Source: a virus
DNA: 20,454 nt
Strand: one strand, 5' to 3'
Virus record (IMG/VR): IMGVR_UViG_3300025632_001019
Coordinates: 1 to 20,454 of that record
Shown: positions 14,200 through 20,454 of the stretch, piece after piece
How positions within the stretch are numbered: the stretch's first letter is position 1
Layout of the letters: the number at the start of each line of letters is the position of its first letter
The notes under the pieces: model-generated
What the model saw: the letters and a program-made list of their open reading frames with translations, nothing else
What the model was told of the DNA's origin: nothing
Databases searched by the model: none
Program-made: the position numbers and the translations under genes

Positions 14200-14761
14200 A
14201 TGTGTAAAACTCCTTATTTAATTTATAGTGTTTATTTAAATCGTTTATATTTTCTATCTGAGTGTATTTGGTATTAACTTTCTCTCCAACTAAGATATGC
14301 TTTATATTTTCATAAGTCAATATACTATTCTTATCAACCATACTTAAAAGTCTGTCATTTATTTTTCTATTTACTATAACTCTTTCTTGTAAATCATATA
14401 AATTTAGTTCACGGACTGGTTGGTCTGTATGTTTGTGGTAAACATTAGTTTCATTTGCTATGTGTAATGACAATACTTGCTCAAATAAATTACTTCTTAC
14501 TAACAAAAAAACCTTATCGTGATAATCTATTACTTCCTTTATAAACACATCATTATCTTTATAAACTATTTTTGTTCCAATGAAACCACTTAATTTATAA
14601 CTCTTATCGAGAAATCCTTTGACTCCTAACTTATCTATTGGTGACTTAAAGTTATTAAAAAGTGGGTGTTCCCAAAACTTCCCATTTTGAGTTAGTTCCA
14701 AAGTTTTCATAAAGTTTGTAGAACCACACCTTTCAGTAGACACTACAAGTATTTTAGACAA
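14189..14761 (-). CDS. Sulfotransferase-like protein
   Basis: The 190-residue protein starts MSKILVVSTERCGSTNFMKTL, where STERCGST (8-15) fits the 5'-phosphosulfate-binding loop of PAPS-dependent sulfotransferases. VFLLVRSNLFEQVLSLHIAN has R89 and S98 spaced as in the 3'-phosphate-binding motif (R-x8-S). Together these point to transfer of sulfate from PAPS to a hydroxyl or amine. It is short for the family (usually 230-300), with a reduced C-terminal part. I prefer the TTG at 14761, because GGAG lies 6 bases upstream and the product then begins right at the first strand; it overlaps the upstream stop by 8 bases. A GTG at 14788 would add nine residues of no clear use. The acceptor is unknown but could be a product of the neighbouring oxygenases. 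Confidence 0.75.
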   Translation of the reverse strand: MSKILVVSTERCGSTNFMKTLELTQNGKFWEHPLFNNFKSPIDKLGVKGFLDKSYKLSGFIGTKIVYKDNDVFIKEVIDYHDKVFLLVRSNLFEQVLSLHIANETNVYHKHTDQPVRELNLYDLQERVIVNRKINDRLLSMVDKNSILTYENIKHILVGEKVNTKYTQIENINDLNKHYKLNKEFYTYDY

Positions 14762-15326
14762 AGGTATCTCCAACTCCCCAAGCAACACAAGAATATCTAT
14801 TTCCTTTTGTTACTCGTTTAACTCCGTGTCCTGCAAATGTTGGGTGTATGATTAATTTACCCACTTCAGGTTTAATAATTTTTCCATCAAAAAAATGAAA
14901 CTCTCCACCCTCATAATCATCATTTAAAAATACAATTAATGTTAGTTTATTTGTACTATACTCATCTAACCAATGAAAATCTGCGTGTGGATTATAATAT
15001 TGACCTACATCATACCTGTGACATTGAACTCTATTGTTGTAAATACCTTTACAATTATAATGGTAAGTAGTTAGGTCTGCTAATTGTATTGCTTTCCAGA
15101 ATTTATTCAATATTTCTGGATTACTATTTGTCTTTATATTTAAAATACAAGAATTCTTGTCATCATTTCCGAGAGTATCTCTGTTTTCTGTTCCACGGTG
15201 GTATCCACTTCTAAGGTCTGCTTCCTTGTCCACCAAATCCATAATCTCTTGGCACTCATCTTTACTAAAAAAGTTTTTTCTCTCTAAAAACCACCTAAAA
15301 TTAGGATTGGTTTTAAAGTTATTCAT
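14754..15326 (-). CDS. 2-oxoglutarate/Fe(II)-dependent oxygenase (second paralogue)
   Basis: This 190-residue dioxygenase has H114-A-D116 (YYNPHADFHW) and H167 (HPTFAGHGV) as iron ligands and R177 (VTKGNRYSCV) for 2-oxoglutarate. The strand YEGGEFHFF lies between them. It is the most diverged of the three: H-A-D replaces the H-T-D of the others, and a cysteine-bearing segment CILNIKTNSN precedes the core. Its end, VAWGVGDTFV, matches the others. I chose the ATG at 15326, which has AAAGAAG upstream and leaves a 25-base gap to the upstream stop; a TTG at 15374 would add 16 residues. It is followed at once by the sulfotransferase-like gene. Role: oxidation of an unknown target. Confidence 0.9.
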   Translation of the reverse strand: MNNFKTNPNFRWFLERKNFFSKDECQEIMDLVDKEADLRSGYHRGTENRDTLGNDDKNSCILNIKTNSNPEILNKFWKAIQLADLTTYHYNCKGIYNNRVQCHRYDVGQYYNPHADFHWLDEYSTNKLTLIVFLNDDYEGGEFHFFDGKIIKPEVGKLIIHPTFAGHGVKRVTKGNRYSCVAWGVGDTFV

Positions 15327-15351
15327 ATCTACTTCTTTATACATTTTACTC

Positions 15352-15969
15352 TTATCTGAAATGGTCTCCGACAAATAATTCTTGAATTACATATCGTTTA
15401 CCTTTTGTTACTGGCGTTACATTATGACATAGAAATGCCGGAAATAATGTTAATGCACCCTTATTCTTTTCCATCGTGTACCATTCTTTTGTATCTTTGT
15501 CTTGGATACCAAATTGAACTTCTCCACCCTCATATTCATTCGGGTCTGTTAGTTGAATAATTCCTACAATCTTTCTGTTAGAACAACTACCTGCATTAAA
15601 GTCTGTGTGCCACCCGTAGAATCCACCATCTTGGTATTCTATTAGTTTTAATTCATCATCACAACCATCAACATCAAAATGAAAAACGCTATCATTGACT
15701 ATGTTTACCATTTGAAACATTTTCTTCTGTAACCACGACCAATCTTTATTAACCTTATCTGGTCTGAACTCATTGTTTGGTTGGTCTCTTAAATACCACT
15801 CATTAGTTTTTCTAATTTCTGGTAATATTGCTGTTCCCTTTTCATCTCCTACACAACCAATTACATCTTGTTCAGATTCCATTATGTCTTTTAATAACTC
15901 ATCACACTTTTCTGGTGATAAAAAGTTTGGAATTTGGATTGAAAATTTTAAGTCATTATTGTATCTCAT
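15352..15969 (-). CDS. 2-oxoglutarate/Fe(II)-dependent oxygenase (first paralogue)
   Basis: The 205-residue protein has the full P4H/PKHD-type site: H121-T-D123 (FYGWHTDFN), H182 (FPAFLCHNVT) and R192 (VTKGKRYVI). YEGGEVQFG forms the strand before the second half of the barrel. It shares with the third paralogue the FPAFL-x-H-x-VT-x-VTKG-x-RY block, so these two are close relatives. The N-terminal 15 residues (FSIQIPNFLSPEKCDELL) match the usual PN-FLS opening of the family. AGGAG and AGG lie before the ATG at 15969. A 20-base gap separates it from the Hint-domain gene upstream. The target is unknown; a protein, glycan or base are all possible. Confidence 0.92.
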   Translation of the reverse strand: MRYNNDLKFSIQIPNFLSPEKCDELLKDIMESEQDVIGCVGDEKGTAILPEIRKTNEWYLRDQPNNEFRPDKVNKDWSWLQKKMFQMVNIVNDSVFHFDVDGCDDELKLIEYQDGGFYGWHTDFNAGSCSNRKIVGIIQLTDPNEYEGGEVQFGIQDKDTKEWYTMEKNKGALTLFPAFLCHNVTPVTKGKRYVIQELFVGDHFR

Positions 15970-15989
15970 TGTAACCTATCTCCTATTTA

Positions 15990-17363
15990 TTATTTTGGTG
16001 GAATATTGTGGACCAATATGTCTGATGTAAAGTATGTATCAATATCCTCAACATCTAATGAATAAAAAGTTTCTTCTTGTGCAACTTCTGATATTGAAGT
16101 TATTTCCAATTCATTTCCGTCTTTATCTAAAAGATAATCACCTATTGACATTTCATCTGGCATTTTCCAAGTCCAAGTGCTTCCTTGTTTCAAGAAATAC
16201 TTTCCACCAACTTTATTTCTTGCCATTTTTATAGAACCATTAACTAAAGTGTATCCATAAGATTCATCACTAAATGTTCTAATAACTATTGAACCTGATG
16301 CGACTGAACCACTTAAATCGGTTGTGCTATAACTCAACCAATCATTGTAAAAAAACTCATCTGGCATACCTACGGGTAAATATGATTTAACTATATCACC
16401 AGTTTCCACATCTTGAACTTGTTTGGTTGAATCATCATACATTCTGATTAAACTTCCACTCGAAGTTGAGAGCAGTAAAGAGTTATTCACGTGATATCTA
16501 TCACCATTTAAAATAAGTTTAGAACGTGTCAATACATCATAGTCTACATTGTCTCTCAATAGAATTTGTTTATCTGGTGTCATTAAATAATCACTTTTAT
16601 CTACCTTTAAGTATCCTTGTGTTCCTATTGTTGAACCACTCGGAACAATATAGGTTTCAATTAATGAACCACTATCCACACCAGATTGGTATGTACTATT
16701 CTCTGCTACATACTTATGGAATAATATTGTGCCATCAAATAAGGTTCCATCTTGTGTTGGATTTTTAACTACAAAGTCTGGATGATATGCGTTTGTATCT
16801 GAAAATGAACTTGTGTTAAATATTGGAATTACACTACTACTTTCTGGTGATGAACCCAAAATAGTTCTAAATGTAGTTTTGTTAAATGAACCACTAACAA
16901 TTTCTAATAAGTTATCATCACTATACCAAGGTGAACCCACAAATAAATGGAAACTGCCCGTATATTGATTTTGTCCTCTTTGTGAAAAGTATGTTATTGA
17001 AGTGTTATCATTGTATTCAAAATTTACTGGAATATTATGTTTTGCAAAACTTGCACTTATGACTGATTCTTGAGAAGAGTGTGGTGTTCTACCACTAGCG
17101 TCATCGTGTCCGTAAACATATGCAGTTGAACAACCCTTTTCGTTTGCATAGTTTGCAACCAAGTCAAATGATGCGGATTGCTCATTGTATGAACCATAAA
17201 TACCTGGACTGGTATTCATTTCGTTAAAATATATATTATCTGTGGTTTCTTGTTTGATGTAGTCAACACCAGACATAATACCAATATTAGTATTTGTTGG
17301 CCAACCACCTGCACTTCCCGTGATATAATTTAATAAATTTGTTATTTTTGTTTGTACTGACAT
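15990..17363 (-). CDS. Protein with C-terminal degenerate Hint (intein/hedgehog-like) domain
   Basis: The 457-residue protein has two parts. Residues 1-298 are Ser/Thr/Gly-rich with many GSF/SGS turns, recalling phage structural proteins, though I cannot name the fold. A short piece, GVDYI...FNEMNTSPG (32-54), resembles the last metal-binding segment of ATP-grasp enzymes, but the rest of that domain is absent. Residues 299-453 form a Hint domain. Block A is STSSGSLI with a downstream GDIV (322-325). A second GDYLL (408-412) follows, and the block F/G end is FYSLDVEDIDTYF...ILVHN. The terminal H-N is kept, but position 1 is Ser (S299), the block-B T-x-x-H reads A-R-N-K (381-384), and Ile follows the Asn. 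Splicing is therefore unlikely; single-end cleavage or a purely structural use is possible. AGGA lies 8 bases before the ATG. Confidence 0.8.
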   Translation of the reverse strand: MSVQTKITNLLNYITGSAGGWPTNTNIGIMSGVDYIKQETTDNIYFNEMNTSPGIYGSYNEQSASFDLVANYANEKGCSTAYVYGHDDASGRTPHSSQESVISASFAKHNIPVNFEYNDNTSITYFSQRGQNQYTGSFHLFVGSPWYSDDNLLEIVSGSFNKTTFRTILGSSPESSSVIPIFNTSSFSDTNAYHPDFVVKNPTQDGTLFDGTILFHKYVAENSTYQSGVDSGSLIETYIVPSGSTIGTQGYLKVDKSDYLMTPDKQILLRDNVDYDVLTRSKLILNGDRYHVNNSLLLSTSSGSLIRMYDDSTKQVQDVETGDIVKSYLPVGMPDEFFYNDWLSYSTTDLSGSVASGSIVIRTFSDESYGYTLVNGSIKMARNKVGGKYFLKQGSTWTWKMPDEMSIGDYLLDKDGNELEITSISEVAQEETFYSLDVEDIDTYFTSDILVHNIPPK

Positions 17364-17385
17364 AATTTTTTCCTATATATAAATA

Positions 17386-17952
17386 TCATCTTTCTAATAA
17401 ATCAGTAACATTTGATTCCAAATGCTTGATACAATGAACTATTGTAGACTTATTCCATATCTCAACGTCGTGAATTATAGACTTTTTACCCAATTTTTCC
17501 ATTTCTCTAAATGACCGTAAGTTCATATGTTTTCCCAACCCTCTATATTCATCACAAATCCAAGTATTATATGAATAACTATTGTCCTTACCAACATTCA
17601 TAGTTTCAACATTATTACTTTTAAAGAAACTTGGTGTGTCATATACTGGTGAACCTGTATTGTTCCAACTCTTTTTAACTTTACCACCTGGTGACTGCCA
17701 AACAAATGATATTATCTTATCATCTTTGGTGATGTAATGAAACTTCCTACCATTTTCTACTCTCCAAAAATAATCATCAATGTTCCACATTCCGTCATAA
17801 TTATTTATCTGTTTTCTAAATAACTTTAAACCTGACTCTAATAATTCTATCGTAGGTTCTTCGGTATGGTATTTCCAACCTTTAGGTAATTCTTCTATTG
17901 GCCAATGACCATTACAAAGTCTTTGAAATCTTAGTTGCTTCATATCGTTCAT
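17386..17952 (-). CDS. GNAT-like N-acetyltransferase
   Basis: The 188-residue protein has a GNAT core in its second half. A strand YSYNTWICDEYRGLGKHMNL holds R137-G-L-G140, the acetyl-CoA pyrophosphate loop (R/Q-x-x-G-x-G/A type). A helix with FREMEKLGKKS follows, then a strand IIHDVEIWNKSTI with an N-x-x-I/S contact typical of the fold. The first half has KYHTEEPTIELLESGLKLFRKQ and FHYITKDDKIISFVW, a usual GNAT substrate side. It would transfer an acyl group from acyl-CoA to an amine or hydroxyl. It overlaps the second SGNH hydrolase by 41 bases, a long overlap; an alternative ATG at 17943 would shorten it to 32. With the hydrolases next to it, acylation and deacylation of one substrate is a reasonable guess. 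Confidence 0.68.
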   Translation of the reverse strand: MNDMKQLRFQRLCNGHWPIEELPKGWKYHTEEPTIELLESGLKLFRKQINNYDGMWNIDDYFWRVENGRKFHYITKDDKIISFVWQSPGGKVKKSWNNTGSPVYDTPSFFKSNNVETMNVGKDNSYSYNTWICDEYRGLGKHMNLRSFREMEKLGKKSIIHDVEIWNKSTIVHCIKHLESNVTDLLER

Positions 17953-18715
17953 CTATAATTTTCTTTAATTTTTCTGCATATTGTTTATGAGCTTTTATAC
18001 CTGGATGTAATCCATCTTTTGTATGGTCTATACATTCAAACTCCACATCAAATTTATCTCTTGATAAATCTTGTTCCCAAGTTCCCCATATAATTTTATC
18101 TTTACCGATTAAACGATTTAAGATTTCATAGTTATGTAAGAAATTAATATAATGATTATACTCATTGATATCAGTTTTTTCTTTTACTTGCCAAGATGGG
18201 ATAATATTTCCATTATCATCAAACCACAATCTTCTAAAATAGTGTGGAACCGTAATGATAAATAGTTGTCGTGTTGATGTTGGCATATAAACTTCTGATA
18301 AAGTTTTGACTGCAAAATCTAAACCTGTTCCACCTGCTCCGTAATTATGAACTGCTGTGTTTTCATCTCCGAGTAAGTGTGTAAAGGTTTGTTCTTGTTC
18401 AACATCCCAACCATAAGTCCAACTATCTCCAAATGTATAGATTTGTCTTCTGGCACTCTCATCATTGTAGATTGGGTCGTGTTGTCTACCACCCTCTAAT
18501 CTACCATTATTGTTTTGGTATATGTTTATACCAGTTTCGTGTGAGTAAACATATTCACCTTTATCATTAGAGTAAACAACCTTACCTTCATCATCTTTAT
18601 GTTGATAAAGTTTTAATCCGTGTTCTCCTTGGGCGTAAACTTCACTTAGTTCTGTCGTTACTCTATAATTGTCGTAGAATAGTCTCTCTACATTATATTT
18701 AACTTTCTTGTCCAT
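17912..18715 (-). CDS. SGNH/GDSL hydrolase-like protein (second of two)
   Basis: This 267-residue protein has an N-terminal strand-rich part (1-90) and an SGNH core. Block I is YTFGDSWTYGWD with the nucleophile S98. Block II is NYGAGGTGLD (G126-G132). Block V is D234-G-L-H237 (KDGLHPGIKAH), the catalytic Asp-His pair. The usual GxND of block III is replaced by TVPHYFRR. SGNH enzymes remove or move acyl groups on sugars, lipids and proteins. Sequence blocks match the gene upstream along the whole length, so they arose by tandem duplication. The start is taken as ATG at 18715; GTG at 18724 would add three residues. It overlaps the upstream gene by 17 bases. There is no signal peptide, so it should act in the cytoplasm or on the virion. 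Confidence 0.83.
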   Translation of the reverse strand: MDKKVKYNVERLFYDNYRVTTELSEVYAQGEHGLKLYQHKDDEGKVVYSNDKGEYVYSHETGINIYQNNNGRLEGGRQHDPIYNDESARRQIYTFGDSWTYGWDVEQEQTFTHLLGDENTAVHNYGAGGTGLDFAVKTLSEVYMPTSTRQLFIITVPHYFRRLWFDDNGNIIPSWQVKEKTDINEYNHYINFLHNYEILNRLIGKDKIIWGTWEQDLSRDKFDVEFECIDHTKDGLHPGIKAHKQYAEKLKKIIDERYEATKISKTL

Positions 18716-19535
18716 ACCAACCACTTTTTCTCATTATATCTTTAATTCCCTCTGCGTATAATTTGTGAGATTCTACTCCTGGGTGTCTTCCTGCCAAGTC
18801 GTGTAAATCAAAGAATATATCAATCATATGTTTTGGTATTTCGTCGTCCCAAGTTCCCCATATGATTTTATCTCTACCGATTAATCTGTTGAGTATTTCA
18901 TAATGATGATAAAAATATAAGTAATGATTGTATTCGTTTTGTTCTGCGGCAGTTGGTTTATCCCAACATCTACGAGCCACTCCGTTGTCTTCAATGTACA
19001 TTCTTCTGAAGCTATGTGGAATCGTAATAACATAAATGAAGTTTTGATTTTCTTTGTGATTAAACTCTTGATAAACTTCTGTTATCTTTTTTACACAATA
19101 ATCCAAACCTGTTTTTCCTGCTCCATAATTCCATACTGATGTATTTTCATCTCCTAATAAATGTGGAAATGCTTCTTGTTGTTCAACATCCCAACCATAA
19201 GTCCAACTATCTCCGAAACAATGAATTTGTAATGGAGCGTTTTTGTCATTATATAGTGGGTCTTTGATTCTACTTCCGTCTAAGTAATACTCATTATCAA
19301 TATTTGTTTTTAATGGTATGGAATCTTTAGTGGGACGACCGTGTCTGTAATCAATACTTTGGTCAAAAGTTCCATCTTTATTTCCGTGTACAACTCTGAT
19401 ATTATCATTGTAATACATTTCAACATAACTAATGGTTTTATCAGAATACAATGTATCTGCGTCTGTAATTCCACTTTGTTTACTTGAAGGTGGTTTCCAA
19501 TCTATTACCTTTTTTACTTTATCGAGGATTCCCAC
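18699..19535 (-). CDS. SGNH/GDSL hydrolase-like protein (first of two)
   Basis: The paralogue of the next gene, 278 residues. Block I is HCFGDSWTYGWD (nucleophile S110) and block II is NYGAGKTGLD. The late segment EILNRLIGRDKIIWGTWDDE is nearly the same as in the second copy. Block V reads HDLAGRHPGVESH: the histidine H251 is kept, but the residue three before it is Ala (A248), where the second copy has the catalytic Asp. A nearby D246 might substitute. The start is uncertain: no ATG is near. I chose GTG at 19535, two bases after the zinc-ribbon stop, rather than TTG at 19577, which would add 14 residues lying over that gene. It may be a catalytically altered copy. Confidence 0.8.
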   Translation of the reverse strand: MGILDKVKKVIDWKPPSSKQSGITDADTLYSDKTISYVEMYYNDNIRVVHGNKDGTFDQSIDYRHGRPTKDSIPLKTNIDNEYYLDGSRIKDPLYNDKNAPLQIHCFGDSWTYGWDVEQQEAFPHLLGDENTSVWNYGAGKTGLDYCVKKITEVYQEFNHKENQNFIYVITIPHSFRRMYIEDNGVARRCWDKPTAAEQNEYNHYLYFYHHYEILNRLIGRDKIIWGTWDDEIPKHMIDIFFDLHDLAGRHPGVESHKLYAEGIKDIMRKSGWYGQES

Positions 19536-19537
19536 GA

Positions 19538-19771
19538 TTATCCCGTTTCCATCATATTTTTTGGAATTGCTCCACAATTACCACAACTAAAAACTTGCAT
19601 TGGAACAATGGCTTCTTTACCTGTTGGTGACATCAGTGCTGATATTTTCTTTAAGAAAAATGCCTGTATGAAAGATGCGTTTCCACATTCTTCACATTGG
19701 ATTGTATCTGCTTTTGATATATCTAATTGCTGTTGCCCTTGTGGCATTCCTCCGTCTGGATGACTACTCAT
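19538..19771 (-). CDS. Small zinc-ribbon protein
   Basis: A 77-residue protein with two C-x2-C knuckles, C26/C29 (QCEECGN) and C63/C66 (SCGNCGA), separated by a strand pair (SFIQAFFLKKISAL, IVPMQVF). The first 20 residues are Gly/Gln/Pro-rich and probably flexible. The pattern is a classic zinc ribbon. It overlaps the clamp-loader gene by 4 bases (ATGA), so its translation is coupled to a replication protein. Small ribbons of this type recur beside replication and late-transcription genes in large phages, but I cannot assign a function. The start ATG at 19771 is clear. Confidence 0.8.
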   Translation of the reverse strand: MSSHPDGGMPQGQQQLDISKADTIQCEECGNASFIQAFFLKKISALMSPTGKEAIVPMQVFSCGNCGAIPKNMMETG

Positions 19772-20454
19772 TTGATACTCCCTATAATCTCTACAAACAT
19801 AGCCATAATGTTGATTTCTTTATCCACTACAACTGCGTCTGATTGTTGATATTTACTTAAAATCAATATACACTCTGCGATATGTCCTTGACCCCAATCA
19901 TCTACGGTATCAAACATCAATCTGAATAAATCAGAGAAGTCCGTTACCTTTGAATCTGCTAACAATTGTCTAATGTTTTTGAATGAGTTTTTCTTATCTT
20001 GTGTTTTCAATATATCCAACACTTGATTCTTATAATCATTTTGAACAATAGTATTTTCATCAATTGTTAATTTGGAATCTACGACTTGTCGTTGAGCACC
20101 ATTGATTACTCTTCTGATATCTGGATAACCACCATTTACGGTCGTTGCGATATCTTTGACATCATATTCAATGTTTTCATTATTCAATATATTTGCCAGA
20201 TGTTGTGCAACTTGTTTTCTGTCTGGTGGTATAATCTGAAATGATTGACAACGACTTTGTATCGGGTCAATGATTCTTTCCACATAATTACAAGTTAATA
20301 TAAAACGACAATTCTTAGAGAAAGTTTCCATAAGATTACGAAGTGCTGCTTGAGCGTTTGGTGTAATGTAATCACACTCGTCCAAGATTATGACTTTCAT
20401 ATCTTTGAAACCTAATGTTGATGCGAAGTTCTTGACTTTCTCACGAACTACATC
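19768..20454 (-). CDS. 44: Sliding-clamp loader ATPase subunit, T4 gp44-like (5' part outside window)
   Basis: The frame is open to the right edge, so the window holds the last 228 residues of a protein usually about 315-320 long. The Walker A loop lies outside. Visible are DVVREKVKNFAS, the Walker B/DExD-type segment KVIILDECDYITPNAQAALR, sensor 1 in CRFILTCNYVERI, and the arginine-finger SRC motif in IQSRCQSFQI. A helical lid and collar domain follow. This order is that of AAA+ clamp-loader subunits (gp44, RFC). Four copies with gp62 open the gp45 clamp at primer-template junctions. An internal Met at 20400 must not be taken as the start, because the conserved sequence continues upstream. 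It marks the phage as T4-like. Confidence 0.95.
   Translation of the reverse strand, partial: DVVREKVKNFASTLGFKDMKVIILDECDYITPNAQAALRNLMETFSKNCRFILTCNYVERIIDPIQSRCQSFQIIPPDRKQVAQHLANILNNENIEYDVKDIATTVNGGYPDIRRVINGAQRQVVDSKLTIDENTIVQNDYKNQVLDILKTQDKKNSFKNIRQLLADSKVTDFSDLFRLMFDTVDDWGQGHIAECILILSKYQQSDAVVVDKEINIMAMFVEIIGSIK

Noticed and set aside
15990-17363. A splicing intein interrupting a phage structural gene
   Set aside because: Only four residues follow the terminal Asn, the next residue is Ile, and block B has lost its Thr and His, so there is no real C-extein and no splicing chemistry.

Overview
The window is a gene-dense, AT-rich segment of a large tailed phage of the T4-like type. It most resembles marine T4-like myophages. 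The evidence is a T4 gp44-type clamp-loader ATPase running off the right edge, a gp62-type clamp-loader small subunit in the middle, almost gapless one-directional packing, and many accessory metabolic genes. All 27 supported genes lie on the minus strand, so transcription runs from right to left. Neighbouring genes mostly overlap by 1 to 41 bases, and the largest gap is 60 bases. I see no tRNA, rRNA, CRISPR array, insertion sequence or integrase. The host cannot be read from the sequence.

Reading in the direction of transcription, region A (about 11.6-20.45 kb) starts with the C-terminal part of gp44 and a small zinc-ribbon protein. Two tandem SGNH hydrolases and a GNAT acetyltransferase follow. 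Next comes a 457-residue protein that ends in a degenerate Hint (intein/hedgehog-like) domain. Three related 2-oxoglutarate/Fe(II) oxygenases come next, with a sulfotransferase-like gene between the second and third, and a large radical-SAM enzyme closes the block. This block sits between gp44 and gp62, genes that are adjacent in T4, so it looks like an accessory island of about 8 kb inserted into a replication operon.

Region B (about 9.0-11.6 kb) holds gp62, a small protein of the Nmad1/DUF1599 type, a PD-(D/E)XK nuclease with a four-cysteine cluster, an unknown protein, and a SLOG/YspA-like (DUF2493) protein. It looks like nucleic-acid and nucleotide metabolism. It ends at a 43-base AT-rich gap with a near-palindrome, just upstream of a small ribbon-helix-helix-like protein.

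Region C (1 to about 8.98 kb) is a glycan-synthesis cluster. It contains the putative regulator, two GT-B glycosyltransferases sharing a Lys-rich LPKLKK tag, a zinc-ribbon protein, an unknown protein, a GT2 glycosyltransferase, a nucleotide-sugar epimerase and two related GT-A-like transferases. It also has a fusion of a Gfo/Idh/MocA oxidoreductase to an FAD-dependent oxidoreductase, and the start of a second radical-SAM enzyme at the left edge. Together these could build or modify a nucleotide sugar and transfer it to a host surface, virion or DNA target. Region A adds oxidation, sulfation, O-acylation and deacylation chemistry of the kind used to decorate glycans or proteins. The substrate cannot be decided from sequence.

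The points most worth following up are the split clamp-loader operon, the degenerate Hint domain, the triplicated oxygenases with an embedded sulfotransferase, the two-enzyme fusion, the shared LPKLKK tag of the two GT-B enzymes, and the likely autoregulated ribbon-helix-helix switch. Several starts were moved from the longest reading frame to a better-placed start, and some of these are TTG or GTG.
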